In this document: positions 11,970-24,100 of the stretch, in pieces
Numbering within the stretch: position 1 is the stretch's first letter
How the letters are laid out: each line of letters begins with the position of its first letter
NCBI GenBank assembly: GCA_016858145.1
Contig: JAEHOE010000146.1
Coordinates: 186,001 to 250,000, forward strand
DNA from: Edaphochlamys debaryana
Taxonomy: Eukaryota; Chlorophyta; Chlorophyceae; Chlamydomonadales
Length of the DNA stretch: 64,000 nt
Direction of reading: 5' to 3'
Made by a program: the position numbers and the translations under genes
The notes under the pieces: model-generated
What the model saw: only the letters and a program-made list of their open reading frames with translations
Told to the model about the DNA's origin: nothing
Databases searched by the model: none

Positions 11970-14023
11970 GAGCTCACGGTAATCGGGGGCGACCTATGTA
12001 AGCAAGCTCACACAGGCCGTATCCTATCGCGTGACGTGGGAAAAGGTGAAGCGGGGAAGGCGGGCGTGGGTGAAGGAAGCGGGATTACAGGACGCGATAT
12101 CGAGAGTACGGGTGCTCAAGTCGTGTAGTACCAAGGACGTAGACAGAAGAGAGAGAAGAGACCGAAGAGGGAGAGGAGAGCCGGGGGTTCGAGGCCTTGA
12201 GCGCCTCGAGTCGTGGGTAGGTTATGCCTGGAAATGCGGCCGGGCGGCTATTTAAGCCTCCCGTCGCGCCCGGATCGGTACGGCAGTCGCCCATGCGGTT
12301 CCGGAACTCTGGGATGGGCGCTCCGTTCGGCTGCCCCATGCAGGCCCAGTGGCGGCTCTGGCGGCAGCCGCCGGTGGGACGAGCGGGCCCCGCACCGTTC
12401 GGGTGCCGAAGCAGCGCCAGGGGCCGTCCCGGGCGTGTGGGCGGCGCCTCCATATCCGGGTGTATCGACGTGTGTGGGCGGAAGGCGGCTGGGGGCCGGG
12501 GGCTTCTTCGGCGCGCCCGGCCAGAGCGTGAAGCCAGGGCTCCTCTTGCGGGGCCTCCGCTGACCTTCGCTCGCGCCCAAAGTCCACAGTTCACCTAACA
12601 CTAGCGCTAGGGGGCCGGCTGCTGCCCGCGCGGGCTGCCGCACCCCCAAACCCAAACAGCCTACCCGCAGCGCACACGCCTACCTGGCTCGCTCACCTAG
12701 ACTCGCTCTCAACTCACACAAACAACCTATTGCCGGCAACACCGCAGGCTCCGGCCGGTTCTCGTACTTGGCGCCCGTCACGACGGAACGCCCGCTTCAG
12801 GGAAACAAGTCCTCCTTATCCAGATGTCCATACTCCAAATAGCTCCTTACCATTATGCGGGCTCGGGTTCATACGGTGGGCCGGCTCGGCCCACCGCCCA
12901 AGCTTCTTTTGCTCCTCCTGCTACAATACACCCATTGCCGCACCAAGTTTAACGTTGTTGCCAGAGGCTCGTAGTGCGCTGGTCGGCAGGGCTCACGGGA
13001 GCGTTTCGGGGAGACGCGCCATCGGGTGGTACCCGGGAACGCAGCCCGCCTCGCGCCGATGGCGCTCGGCTGGCTCACATAAGGCTCCAAACATCCTTCT
13101 GTTTACTATTTATATGCGACCTGCGCCGGGGGGTCCAGGCGACTGCTCCATCCTTCCACTCCTCGCGAACGCGCCGCTCCACAGTCTTGCGGCCATCAAC
13201 ATAGCATCGGAAGCACTCCACCACGGGCTTCTAGAAGAGAAGGGTCCGCGACGCGCGATATATGGCACGTACCCGCCGGCGTGCTCCCCGGGTGGCACCA
13301 CGCAAACTGGTATCCACCCGCAAAGCGGTCACCGGGGGTCTCCACGCAAACACGTACAAACGCATTCGGAGTATTTCGTACGTGCGTGTGACAGTGGCGG
13401 TTGGTGTTTCCGCGGGACAAACATGGTGACAGTTCCCGAAAGGGAGTGTCTTCCATAATCCACGCCAGGTTTCGACCGGCGTTGTAACTTCTACTTCTAC
13501 TTCACCCCTTCCAATCCTTCAACCCCTTCGCTTCGTTGATGTTCTTCTACCCCTTCAAATCCTTCAACCCCCGTTCCCCGGTGCCCGAGCAAGCGGTGGC
13601 CACCCAAGTTGGAGTGCGTAACGGCAGGCTCCTCAACATGTTACTTCAAGGATGCAAAGTCGGCCGCAAGCAGTGTCACTTGGCGCTGAACGGGGTGCAA
13701 GGCAAGCGGGTGCGCGCGTGCGCGGGGCTTGCACGACTGGCAGTTGGGACTGGCACAGGTACAGGTTCAAGGCATTGAAGCCTGCACCCCCGTCCACTGC
13801 GGACTTTTGAGAAGAACAACGAGGCGAAGAGCCAGTTGCGGCCGGGTCGGGGGGGTGTAGGGCAGTGCCGCACCGGCGTGCCGTGCGTGTCAAACTTGGC
13901 GACACAAACGTACCACGGTGACAGCGGCTAGTATACTACAAGGCAGCCCATAAGTTGATCAGCCTCGCGACGAACGACCAATATGAGGCGGAGGGATACT
14001 GCAGACGCCATAGCATTTAGGTG

Positions 14024-17000
14024 ATGGGCAACGCTCTTTGCTGTTCTGCTCAGCGACCGGGCGCTTTGCGATCGCCTAGCTCTCATGGCACGACCTCATG
14101 CCACGGCACCGGCCTGGAAGCACCGCGCGAGGACGCGACGCAGGCTGCCCCTGACCGCACTAGCAGCAACAAGGCGAACGACGTTCCCAATGGGCAGGCG
14201 ACTGTGTCGGAGACAGCAAGCGGCAATGTCACGGCCTACAACCCGGCAACCTTAATTGCGCCATTGGCGAACAGCCTGCTTTCGCCTATCCCGGTCGCCC
14301 ACGAGAGCCTGGCGCTTCTGGTAAATAGCTTCAACACCGTTCTTCGGGCGGTGTCTGGATTACACACGCGTGTTCGAACCCGCCTACGGCCTCCCCCGAG
14401 CCCGTGGGCTTCCCCGCTCGGCGGCTTATGCGCTTCAACCGCTACTGCCGACCTCTCGGCGTACCCCCCTCCCCCCTGCTCCCCACTCCAGGCGCCTCAG
14501 CAGTTGATTGAAGACATACAGATTCAGGCCCCCATTGCCTCAGGAGCCTTCGGCGTGGTATATCGCGGCGTGTATCAGGCAGGTTTCCACGGCCAAGGCG
14601 CACAGCCCGTCTGCGTAGCTTTAACTTGGCAGCTGTTGACTATGCTGTCCCTGCTGCCTCGTAACCAGGGCGCTGATGTTGCCATCAAGCTGGCGACGAG
14701 TCCTGGGGGCGTGGACAAGTCCTGCCTCCGGGAAGCCCTCATCAGCCCGCAGCTCAGGCACCCCAACGTACGGGGAATGGGGAGGGCGGCGGGGCGTGGG
14801 CGGACAGGGGGCTTGCGGCCACGGACTTGCCCCAACTCTGCATCAGGCTCAAAGAGCCGTACCGCGGCGACTGAGCGAAGCTCCCAACCATACCCAGCCT
14901 GGCCTGGCTATTAAAGCCCCAGACCCGTACCCTACCGCCCTTGGGGCTCGCAGGTGGTCCACACCTACACCGTGCGAGGGGCCATGCTGACGGCCGAGTT
15001 CCTAGAGGAGATCGCGCGGCGCGCCACGCAAAGCAGCGGCAGCACGGTATCCAGGGCCGCGCCGTCGCATGCCAGATCTCTGCCGTACGCCCCGTCGGGC
15101 CAGCTGGGAACCATCCATGAGCCCGCGGCCCTGATGTCTGCGTCCGGGGCGTCAATCGAGGCCGGGGAGGGGCCGCTGGGAGCAAAGCCATGCGGTGATG
15201 GCACGGGCGGCCCCTCCAGTGTCGGCGCCCCAACTGGCTTGGGTGCCGGCGCTGGCGCTGTCGGGAACGGGGGCGTGGGCGGCGGTGGGCCTGATGCGCC
15301 GTCCTTGCCGCTACCCCACCAAGCCTCCGGGATGCCGGCGATTGCGGGGTTCTGGCCGCCTCAGCCGCCTGCTGAGTCAGCGGCTGCGTCCAGCTCGACG
15401 CTCCTCTGGGCCGCGCCGTCGGGTGCGTCCGGGAGGGTGGCGCTGAGGTTGGATGGTATGCCGCCTAAAGCGGAGCCTGCTGGCCAGAGCCTCATGTTAC
15501 CTTGGCCCTGCCCAAGCTGGATGCACCTCGCCTGCCACTCAACCACCGCCGCCGAAGCTTAGCCCCCGCCGCCGCCGCCTGTCCCCTCCCTGGCTGTACG
15601 CAGAGGACGGCCTGGGGGACCCCCGCAAGATCCGCTCGGAGCTGGAGGGGTGGCCGGACGTGCTGATGCGGGTGGGCGCGGCGCCCGGCAAGTACCTCCT
15701 GGTGCTGGTGCAGGGTGAGTGCTCCGGGGGAGGGGCGGAGGGTCTAGCAGGGGAGCAGCGGATGGTCAGAGCAGGAGAGGAGAGGAGAGATGTCTGGGGT
15801 GATGGGTTGTAGCAGCGGGGGTTCGGGGAGGAGAAGGGTGCTGAGCGGAAGGGGCCGGGAGGGGGGCTCCAGGGGATAGTTTGCCGGGAGCGCAAGGGCG
15901 CAGGCTGTGTTCAGGCTCTCCACAGCAATGCGTTGGCGCCGTCCTGATGTGCTGCCGCGCGCACTTCGCCCACCGCAGAGTTCTGCAACCAGGGCACGCT
16001 CAGGTGAGCCATGCTTTCTGGGCCCATGTAACGCCACTGGGTCCATCCGTTGCGGGTGCATTTGGGCACGTGTGGCGTCACGGGGTCCGCCGCTCCGCCT
16101 GAGACCCGGGTGTCAGTTGGTTGCCCTTGCGAAGTGCCGAGGGCCCCACCGCCCAAGCGCCGCTGCCTGGAGCCCACCATCCCACCCCAGCCTGCGCGCC
16201 CCGCTCCACCCGCGCAGCCACGCCATCAAGCGGGGCCAGTTCACGGCTCAGGAGGGTGTCCGATCGGAGCTCCTGGGCCGTAGGGTAAGCCCGGGGCCGC
16301 TGAGGCGCGGCCTATTGGGAATGGGGGCGTACGGCAGTCTCCCATGCCCCAGTACGGCACCAGGGGCTGCTGGCTGGCGGTGTACCAAGCCAAGGTTGAC
16401 CTGTGGCCTCGAAGCCCTTCGCTCCCTTTCCCTGCCGCGCTGCATGCAGATGCTCCTCCGCTCCGCCGCTGAGGTGTGCCGTGGAATGATCAACATCCAC
16501 ACGGCCAATGTCATCCACGGTGCGTGGGCAGGGTCGGGGTCGCCACGCTGAGAGTGAGGGGCTTCTGGACCTCTCCTAGGCATGTTGACATAAACGCCCT
16601 CTCATACGCACAACAATTAACCCGGTCCCTGCAGGGGACCTCAAGCCCTCCAACGTGCTTCTGGCGCCTTCGAGGACGGACCGCCGCGGCTTTGTAGCGA
16701 AGGTGAGGCCGGGGGCGGTCAGGGTGCAGTAGCGGTGCCTGGCGAGGGCAGTAGCCGCATGCAGCCCCTGGGCTGTGCCCAAGCAGGTACCTCCGTCAGG
16801 CGCACGTCGCCGCTACTGAGGCACAACCCGCATCGCCAGTCCCCACCTCTGCCTGCCTCCACCCGGCTTCCCGTCGTCCATACTTAATCTCTGCTCGTAG
16901 CAGTCCCCCACGTATATGGCCTTCGTTACGAGTCCCAATCCTCTCACGTCCCCCCGGCTTCTTCCTCTTTGCCCTCAGATTGCGGACTTCGGCCTCGTGC

Positions 17001-18884
17001 ACCTGCTACCCCGCGGCAACTCCAAGGTTGACTCGGGGACGTGGGGCACGCCCGCCTACGCGGCGCCCGAGGTCATAAACGGTACTCACGCCAAGAGCTC
17101 CGACGTAAGGCAACTGTCAAGGCTAGCGGGCGAACCGGGCAGAGGGGGATGTTAGCACACTACGGCAGATGGGCCGGAACCGCTTACAAGCGGGCAGCGT
17201 GCGTGCGCGCGGGGCTATGCGGGTGGTCCAGCACTTGGACGAAGCCTCTCTGGGGCCTCCTTGACCTACGCAGGTCTACGCGTTTGGCATCGTGCTGTAC
17301 GAGATGCTGACGCGGCAAAAGCCGTACGAAGGACTGAATCCGGGTGAGGCACGCGCGCGAGCTCTGGGGCGCGTCTGGAGCACAGGGCCTGGGCGCATGG
17401 CGCATGAGTTGGGGGTGACACCTGGCTGAGGGCAACGACAGGAATGCACAGGCGGTGTCAAGCTGTACCTCAAAGAACAGTGCGGAACCAGGGGCGTTGT
17501 GGCGAAAGGCCGCTGGGAGACGCAGACAGTATAGTGCAGTACGTCTACGCCCACAACTGTGTGTTTGCCCCCCTCCCCAGCCCAAATCATGATTGGCGTC
17601 AGCTTCCACGGCTTGAGGCCCGACTGGTGGGTCCCCGGTCTCCCGCCGCCACCCGGCTTCTCACCACTTATGCGTTGCTGCGTCCGGCCATTGCCCCGCC
17701 TTCCTCCGCATCCTCCGTATGCCCTTCTTGAGCAGCCCTTGCGCAAACCCGGCCCCCCTCCGCAGGCCCGACGCCCAGTGGCCCGAGCTGGCGGCGCTGG
17801 CGCGGCGCTGCTGCGCGCACGAGCCGCATGACCGGCCCACGTTCCGTGAGCTGGAGGAGGAGATGGTGTGCATGGAGGAGGCGCTGAGGGTGGGTGGAGT
17901 GGGCGGCGCCTGGCGGGGGCCTCGGAAAAGCGGGAGGGCGAGCGGGGAGCGAGGGAAAGCTGGGGCTCGTGTACGGTACGTGAGGGAAGGCAGGGCTCGA
18001 CTCCTTGCGCCCGTGGCTGCTGCGGTCTCATGAACCCCGTGCGTCGAACCGTGCAGGAGGAGAGCCGCCGCCTGTCCCGCGAGTGTACCGCGGCCCTCTC
18101 CCCCTCCGCCTCCGTCTCGGCCTCTGCCGGTCTGGCTCAGCCCCCGGCCTCCACCAACGCTGCCGCCGCAGCAGCTGCCGCCGCCTCCCAGCTCGGGCCC
18201 GCCTCCCTCATGGCCTCCAACCCCGACCTCATCTTCGCTCCCTCGGGCCCCAACTCACGCACTCCCACGGCGCCCGGCTACGCCCCGCCCTCGCACCCCG
18301 GCGCCCCCAGCCTGCTGCACCTCCCCGGGCTCCTATACGTCCCCATCGTGGGCGGCATGCCCCCGCAGCCCCTGGCCACCCCTGCGCCCCCGTCCGGCCC
18401 CGGAGGCTTGGCCAACGACGACGCGCAGGCGGCAGGAACCAGCGGCGATGGACCCCAGCCCTCGACGGGCCCCCCGGCCCCAGGGCTGGTGCCTCAGCCG
18501 CGGCCGCAGGAGCCTGACGCGCAGCAGGCCGTACGGCCCGGTGCGAAGATGCGGCCCGCCACGGCGCCTGCGGCGGGCGCGAGCGGCCCTGCGGCTCTCG
18601 GGACCGCTGCGGCCGGGGGCGGTGGTGCAGCGGTGAGCCAAGGCGGTGCGACGCCCGAGGGGAACCATGTGGGCGCGGGCGCTAGGCCCGGCGGGCGCAG
18701 GCGGGGGCCCCCCACGGACCCGGAGCTCAGCCTCAGCTTTGATCAGGTGGACCGGGGCAGTGCTGGGGCGGCTAAGGGGGAGGCGGTCTCGCCCTGGACC
18801 CCCACGGCTTGGGCTGAAGTGATGACCCTGGTGGAGGCCACCCCGGGGCTGCCCCAGGCTCCGGAGGAGACGGTTGATGATTAA
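14024..18884 (+). CDS. Non-RD (TKL-like) protein kinase with N-terminal myristoylation/palmitoylation motif
   Basis: Fourteen exons: 14024-14350, 14492-14578, 14669-14767, 14954-15422, 15604-15714, 15979-16003, 16218-16284, 16450-16519, 16635-16702, 16979-17104, 17274-17343, 17581-17626, 17766-17889, 18057-18884; 838 aa. The protein starts MGNALCC, a dual-acylation motif that predicts membrane anchoring. Kinase landmarks: glycine loop IASGAFGVVYRG (~124-135), Lys145 in DVAIK, REA for the alpha-C Glu, catalytic loop HGDLKPSN (418-425), DFG (444-446), GTPAYAAPE (to 472), DVYAFGIVLYEML, and a final RPTFRELEEEM. HRD is replaced by HGD, a non-RD kinase. A ~156-residue Gly/Pro/Ala/Ser insertion (exon 4) sits between alpha-C and the next strand. 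The last exon is a 275-residue low-complexity tail. Intron 1 (weak GTGTCT donor) and the 90-base intron 2 (possible GC donor at 14579) are both multiples of three without stops, so either could be retained. The substrate is unknown. Confidence 0.88.
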
Positions 18885-19012
18885 GTGAGAGCCACGTGCG
18901 TGTCCGCGCTGGCTTGTGGGCTCTGGCTGTTCAGGCGCCTTAGCCTGATAGTAACTCCCCTAACTGCTCAAGCCTCTGCAGCAGCCGTGTGGACGGTGGC
19001 TAATGGGTGTGG

Positions 19013-19017
19013 TGTAA
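19013..19017 (+). terminator. Candidate poly(A) signal TGTAA for the first kinase
   Basis: TGTAA about 130 bases after the TAA stop at 18884. Confidence 0.55.
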
Positions 19018-20984
19018 ACGGGGTGGGCGCAGCACTGCACTTAGCAGAGCTGCTGAAGAGACGATGCTTACATACATAAGGGAAGTTCTACACGCTCCAA
19101 GCCAAGTGGGCACTGGCAATCAAGACGGCCTCGCGTATGTGCTGCCAAGCAGCTAGTCGTCCAGGACGGCAGCATAATGTAGGATAATAATAAGGTTGTT
19201 TCCAAGCCGATCGTGTGGGTACATAGGATTAAAGGTTTCTCCTGCGCGGTACTGCCAAGGCTGCTCATCATCCAATGTCAGTGCATCTTTGGTACTGCCA
19301 TGGCGTCATATGCAACTTGCTATGTGAATTGGGGAACGGCAACGTCGGTTGCTACCTGCGCTGGAGTGGTATCCGAGGCACGCATGCCGTTTGCCCGGTG
19401 GCGAGGCAACGTGGACAGTGGTTTCCCGGTACTATGCGGGTTTGGAAGTGTGAGGGCGCGGTGCTTTGATGAATACGACCAGAGGTGCAGTTATCCGTAC
19501 CGGTAACCTCGTCAAGCTGTTTTAGTATTGTGGTGGTAGCTCTCACCATGTTGGGAAGACTGCGGCCCAAGGTGCGGACTGGCCGTGTCGTGGGCCGCAG
19601 CTTGTGTTTGGCGTGGTGGAATTGGGCATGCGGGTACTCCATGCGGCTTACCAAGGTTGGGACCGACCAGTATACCCGGGGGATATTATGAGGTCACGCC
19701 GAGGCTTTAGCGGGGTTAACCAGATACTGGTCACACACAATTATGCCGCCACGGCCTAGTCTCTTAGCCCCTAGCTGTTCGGGGGTGGGTCAATGACGTT
19801 GTGCATGCAATCTAACCGGCAAAGCCCGGCGTTGTGGGGTTGCGAAGGCCCCCCATTGTGGAGGTGCGGGTGCGGGGAGAAGCGGTCCTCAGTGCTTATT
19901 CTACGCAGGGCTCGGTGCGCACTGGCGTTGTCCGACCCCATGACGTTAGGTTCAGCGTCCGCTTTCTACTTCTTTTGCATAAGTACTTTTGAAACCCTGT
20001 TCCCGGTTGTGTAGACCTTCGGTCGATGGCGCGGGCGAGCACGGGAGGCAGGCGTGGCTGTCTGACCCAAGTCAAGTATGCGTGGCGGCGGGGTGGGGGT
20101 GAGGGGGGCGCTAGTCGCTCAATGGCAGCTTTCGTTGGAGCGAGGTGAGGAAGGACTGGGAAGGATCAGTAGCCCCAGGGCTATGGCATGGCCGTGTCGC
20201 TGGCCGTGGCCACTACCGGTAGTCCTCCCGCGCTGCTGTGTGTGCTCCCTACTCTGTCCCTGTGATCAGGGGTGCTGTTGGACACCGGTTGATCACTCAT
20301 GTCCGCGCGCTCCGGCCCCTGGACCTAGCCCCCGACGAGGCCACTGCGCGGATGCAGACCACTGTGCAGACATGCAGTATCAGGCATCTGCAGCACCAGC
20401 TTACACCCGGTGCTTCCCCAATCCCGCTAGGGGCCCGTGCAATCGTCCACTCGGCCTCCTGTAGCCCACCCAACCGGCACGCGTCTCGGCCGCAACAAAA
20501 AGCCGCCGCCGAAGACGAGTGCCCCGTCCTGCAGCCAGTCAAGCCCGCCGCCCACACTTGTATACCGCCGCCCACACTTCTTCATGGTCTCGTGCCGCTA
20601 CACACGCCAGTGCAATCACGGTGATCTAGCATCGCGCGCTAGGGTACCATCACGATCAGAACATGACAACCACACGCGGTTGCAGAGCTTATCATAAGCC
20701 CCACCCCACTCCACCCCACCATGCTCACCACAGCTCAGCCTCAAGAATAGATACGCACGTCTTGGTTTGGTCTTAAACACCATTGATCATGTGGCCCCGA
20801 AGCAGGCTCGCAGTTCAGAGGCTCTCCTTACTTGCATTAAGAGGACAACGACGCATAAGGGCCCCCCATGACAACATAGCCTAGCGTGGTCAGGCCTTAG
20901 GGCATTGAGCCAGGGACCACCCTCCGAGGGCCCATGACCACTCCTGGCCAAAGGGCTGCAGAAGCACAGCAAGTCATTTCAACT

Positions 20985-20989
20985 TTACA
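20985..20989 (-). terminator. Candidate poly(A) signal TGTAA for the guanylyl cyclase
   Basis: TTACA on the plus strand, about 140 bases downstream of the minus-strand stop at 21129-21131. Confidence 0.55.
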
Positions 20990-21128
20990 ACCTCTTTGTT
21001 CATGGCCATGACATAGGTATCTTGGAAACGTTGCAGCAACATGAACCCAATCCCAAACCAAGGACAAGACCGTTATTATGCTGGGGACGCGCGCGCCCCT
21101 CGCCCAGTGTGTATGCCAGCCCACCCCT

Positions 21129-24100
21129 TCATGGAGCACCGGGCGGGAGTGCGTTGGCCGCGCTGCTTGCCGTAGCCTGCTGGCTCGCGCCTGGGGCACC
21201 GGCCGGGGCCTGCAGGCGGCCGCTGGCCCCGGCGCTTTCGAAGGGACCGCTGCCGGTAGCCCCCGCGGCGAGCGCAATCTGAAACTGCAGCGCCAGACCG
21301 CCGGTGGCGGGCCGGAACGTGGGCGAGCCTAGCACCGTGGAACCGCCACCGGCCAGGCTGTTGCTTGCGGCCGTGGATGCGGGGCTCCCGCCGAAGAAGC
21401 CGCGCGGCAGCAGGTCCCGAAGCGCCGCGCCCGGCGGCAGATGAACTCGGTCTCCCGAGACCACGGCCAGGCCCAGCGACGCTAGGGCGCCGGCGCCCGA
21501 GGCGCCCTGCACCGCGCTTGAAAGAACGCAGCTTACGTCGTCGCTGCTAGGGCCGCCGCCGCTGCCGCCCGTGTGTGTGGCACCGCTAGCGGCGCCCGGC
21601 CTGGACGCGGGGCGGTGCTGCTCGGGCACCAGCCAGGAGGGGTTGAGCAGCAGGAGGGAGCCCGGGTCGACGTCACTGGCGGTGGTGGCGGCGGGGGCCG
21701 CCGCTTCCGACGCGGCGGCCTCGAGGCGTGCGCCGCGAAGCAGGCCAGCGCCCGAGGGCGGCGGTGGTCCCGACGACCTGGCAGCCGCGAACGCTGCCGC
21801 GAGACCCGCAGACGAGATGGGCAAGGTACCACGCCGACCGGTCACGGAGCCGGGGATGCCGGGGGTCGGGACCGCGCCGCTGCTGCCCACCCGCCGGGGC
21901 AGGCCAGCCCTGCCGCCTTCGGCGCCAGCAGATTCCGTGGCCACTGGCATCCGGGGCGGCTCCGCAAGAAGCGATCGGAAGGTGCCGCTGTGGACTGGGC
22001 CCGAGTCGTCCCCGTCCAGCTGGGTGGGCCCAACGGCGGGAACGAGGCCCTGGCGGGCCCCGGCGGGCCCCGCCGCCAGAGCGCCAGCGCACGTGTCCTC
22101 GGCGGTGCAGCCCCCGTCGTCGTTGACGTCGGTTCCACCGCCATCAGCCCCGCCGCTACGGTCACCAGCCGCCGTACCACCGCTGATGCTGGGGTGGGCC
22201 GTGGAGTGGCCGGCAGCGAAGGGCCGGGACGCGTCCGGCGCTGAGCTGGAGTGGGCGGCAGAGGTGGACGTGGGGGATTGCGGGGTGTGCACGCTCCGTC
22301 GCGGCGCCCCGCCACCCATGGAGGCGAACAGATCTGAGGACGGCCCATCCACGGCCCCCCGGCTGACGGCCGCCGCTGCCGCCGACAGCAGACCCTCTAC
22401 GCTCGTAATCCCTGACCCCACCAGAAGCCGAGCGATAACGGAGCCGCCAGCGATGTCGACGTCGCTGCCCACCCGGCCGAAGCCCGAGAGGCCGCTGCCA
22501 AACGCAGCTGCAGTCGCCCCGACCACCCCCACACTTCGAGCTTGTCGAGGTGAGTGTGCAGCAGAGGCGGCTTCCGATGCCGGAGGCTGCTGCAGGCCTT
22601 GGCCAAAGGGGTCGGCGGCCGAGCGATGCGGAGGCGAGGCGGCGCGGGGGCCGGAGCGCGTGAGGAAGGGCGTCGGGGCGTCACCCCACGCCGGGGCGCT
22701 GCCGGAGGGGGCGAGGCTCAGCCCCGACGAGGGTCCGGGGTCCACGGCCGGGTCCGTGGCTGTCCTCCCAGCGCCGGTGGAGGGCTCGAAGGCACCACTG
22801 CCGCCCAGCACAGGGTTGATGGTGACAGCGCTGGTGTTGGCTGGGCGCACAGCGCCCCTGCGCCCCGCGCCGCTGCCTACGCGCGCAGGCAAGGCACTGG
22901 CGCCTGCATCTGCAGGGGCGCTGAGGAGCGACACAGGCGCAGCTGGCGGCGCCTGGTCCGGTCGCCATAGGTGCGTCTGCATCAGGCCCTTGCCCTTGAC
23001 CTGCGGAGCAGCGACACAGCGTGTGGGCTCAAGGGGCACATCTTGGCTAAGTCGGGGAGCCCCACATTGCTAGTCGGGCGATCGGCTGGCGCCGGCACAC
23101 AGGGCTGACGTCAACCCGGGCAGTCTGCACAGGGCAAAGGTGGGAGCCCGGCCGCACCTCGATGCCGCCGGTGGGCGTCCAACCGCCCTCCGCCTCCGCC
23201 AGGGGACGCAGCAGCTCGAAGGCAGTGTCGCTGGCGTGGACGCAGCCCGCCACACCACTGCTCTCCATGCGACTGGCGGTGTTGATGGTATCGCCAAAGA
23301 GGCAGAAGCGGGGCATGCGAGTGCCCACCACGCCGCTGACGACGGGGCCTGCGCAACGTCATAAGCGGGAAGCGCACACGGAGGTTCAGTTCCCAGGTCA
23401 GGGACCCCTAGGAAAACGGGGGAACGCCACTTGTACTGCGGACATGGGGCCAACGAGGGGCTCACCTGTGTGAATGCCGATGCGCAGCCGCACGGGCTCC
23501 CCGGTGGAAGGGAAGGTAGCGGTTGAAGCGGCGCGGAGCATGGCCTGTGAACCGGACAGGTCACAGAGCATTAGCACCTGCAAGCTCCGTCGTCCCGCCC
23601 AGCCTGCCTCCCATCTTTCTTTGCCTATTTCTCATGCCTGCCCTGCCCCTTCCCCAACCTGCCTTGGCGAACCCAAACACGTGCTCTGCTTGCCGCGGGT
23701 CTGCGTCCTGGGCCGCCGCCACCTGAGACGAAGAGGACCATCGGGGCGAGGCTCAGGTTGCGGGGTAGCTGGTCGTGAACCTTGACAACTGACATTGGAC
23801 GACAGCATGACAACGGCGCGCAAATGCACATGGGCTGTGTCCTGACCTGCATCATGCCGTCCGCGTCATGCGTGATCAGCCCGCCCGCCACGACGTAGCA
23901 GTCCCCAATCGTCTCCACCTGAGGTGCGGAGGATGGGGTAACAGGGGAGCCCGGGGTGATGCGAAGGCAGCGCGGTGACGCCCGTGGCGAGCCCAGCGAG
24001 GCATGAGCGGTCCTCAGCGCCATACAAAGCAATCTAAGGACTGAGTGGGCCGTAGTGGTGGCCCACTCACCTTGTACACGCGGTGCTGGTCGAGCATGTC

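Larger units (their letters stand above)
10044..14023. other. Gene-poor spacer between NRT2 and the first kinase
   Basis: About 4 kb without a supported gene. It should contain the NRT2 promoter at its left end and the kinase promoter at its right end. It holds a degenerate minisatellite (11.17-11.97 kb), a small hairpin, and a stretch at 12.2-13.5 kb with open frames on both strands but no recognisable domain, ATG-to-stop model or splice consensus; that stretch may be decayed mobile DNA. Near 13490-13572 a pyrimidine-rich motif of about 30 bp (CCTTCAACCCC core) is directly repeated. Confidence 0.5.
18885..21128. other. Convergent spacer between kinase and guanylyl cyclase 3' ends
   Basis: Contains both 3' UTRs. 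Between about 19.1 and 20.9 kb I see no gene, only short unsupported open frames and a small duplication of CGCCGCCCACACTT near 20550-20580. Confidence 0.5.

Noticed and set aside
12730..13458. 242-codon plus-strand frame in the spacer
   Set aside because: Begins with TTG, has no in-frame ATG until 13112, no domain, and no supporting splice structure. It may be decayed mobile DNA but cannot be shown.
14360..14390. tRNA-like GTTCGAACCC T-loop motif
   Set aside because: No matching acceptor, D-arm or anticodon arm upstream; it lies inside a kinase intron.
21571..23073. 500-codon open frame on the plus strand
   Set aside because: Antisense shadow of the cyclase C-terminal exon, which is fixed in frame by the conserved [11 protein letters not shown] segment.
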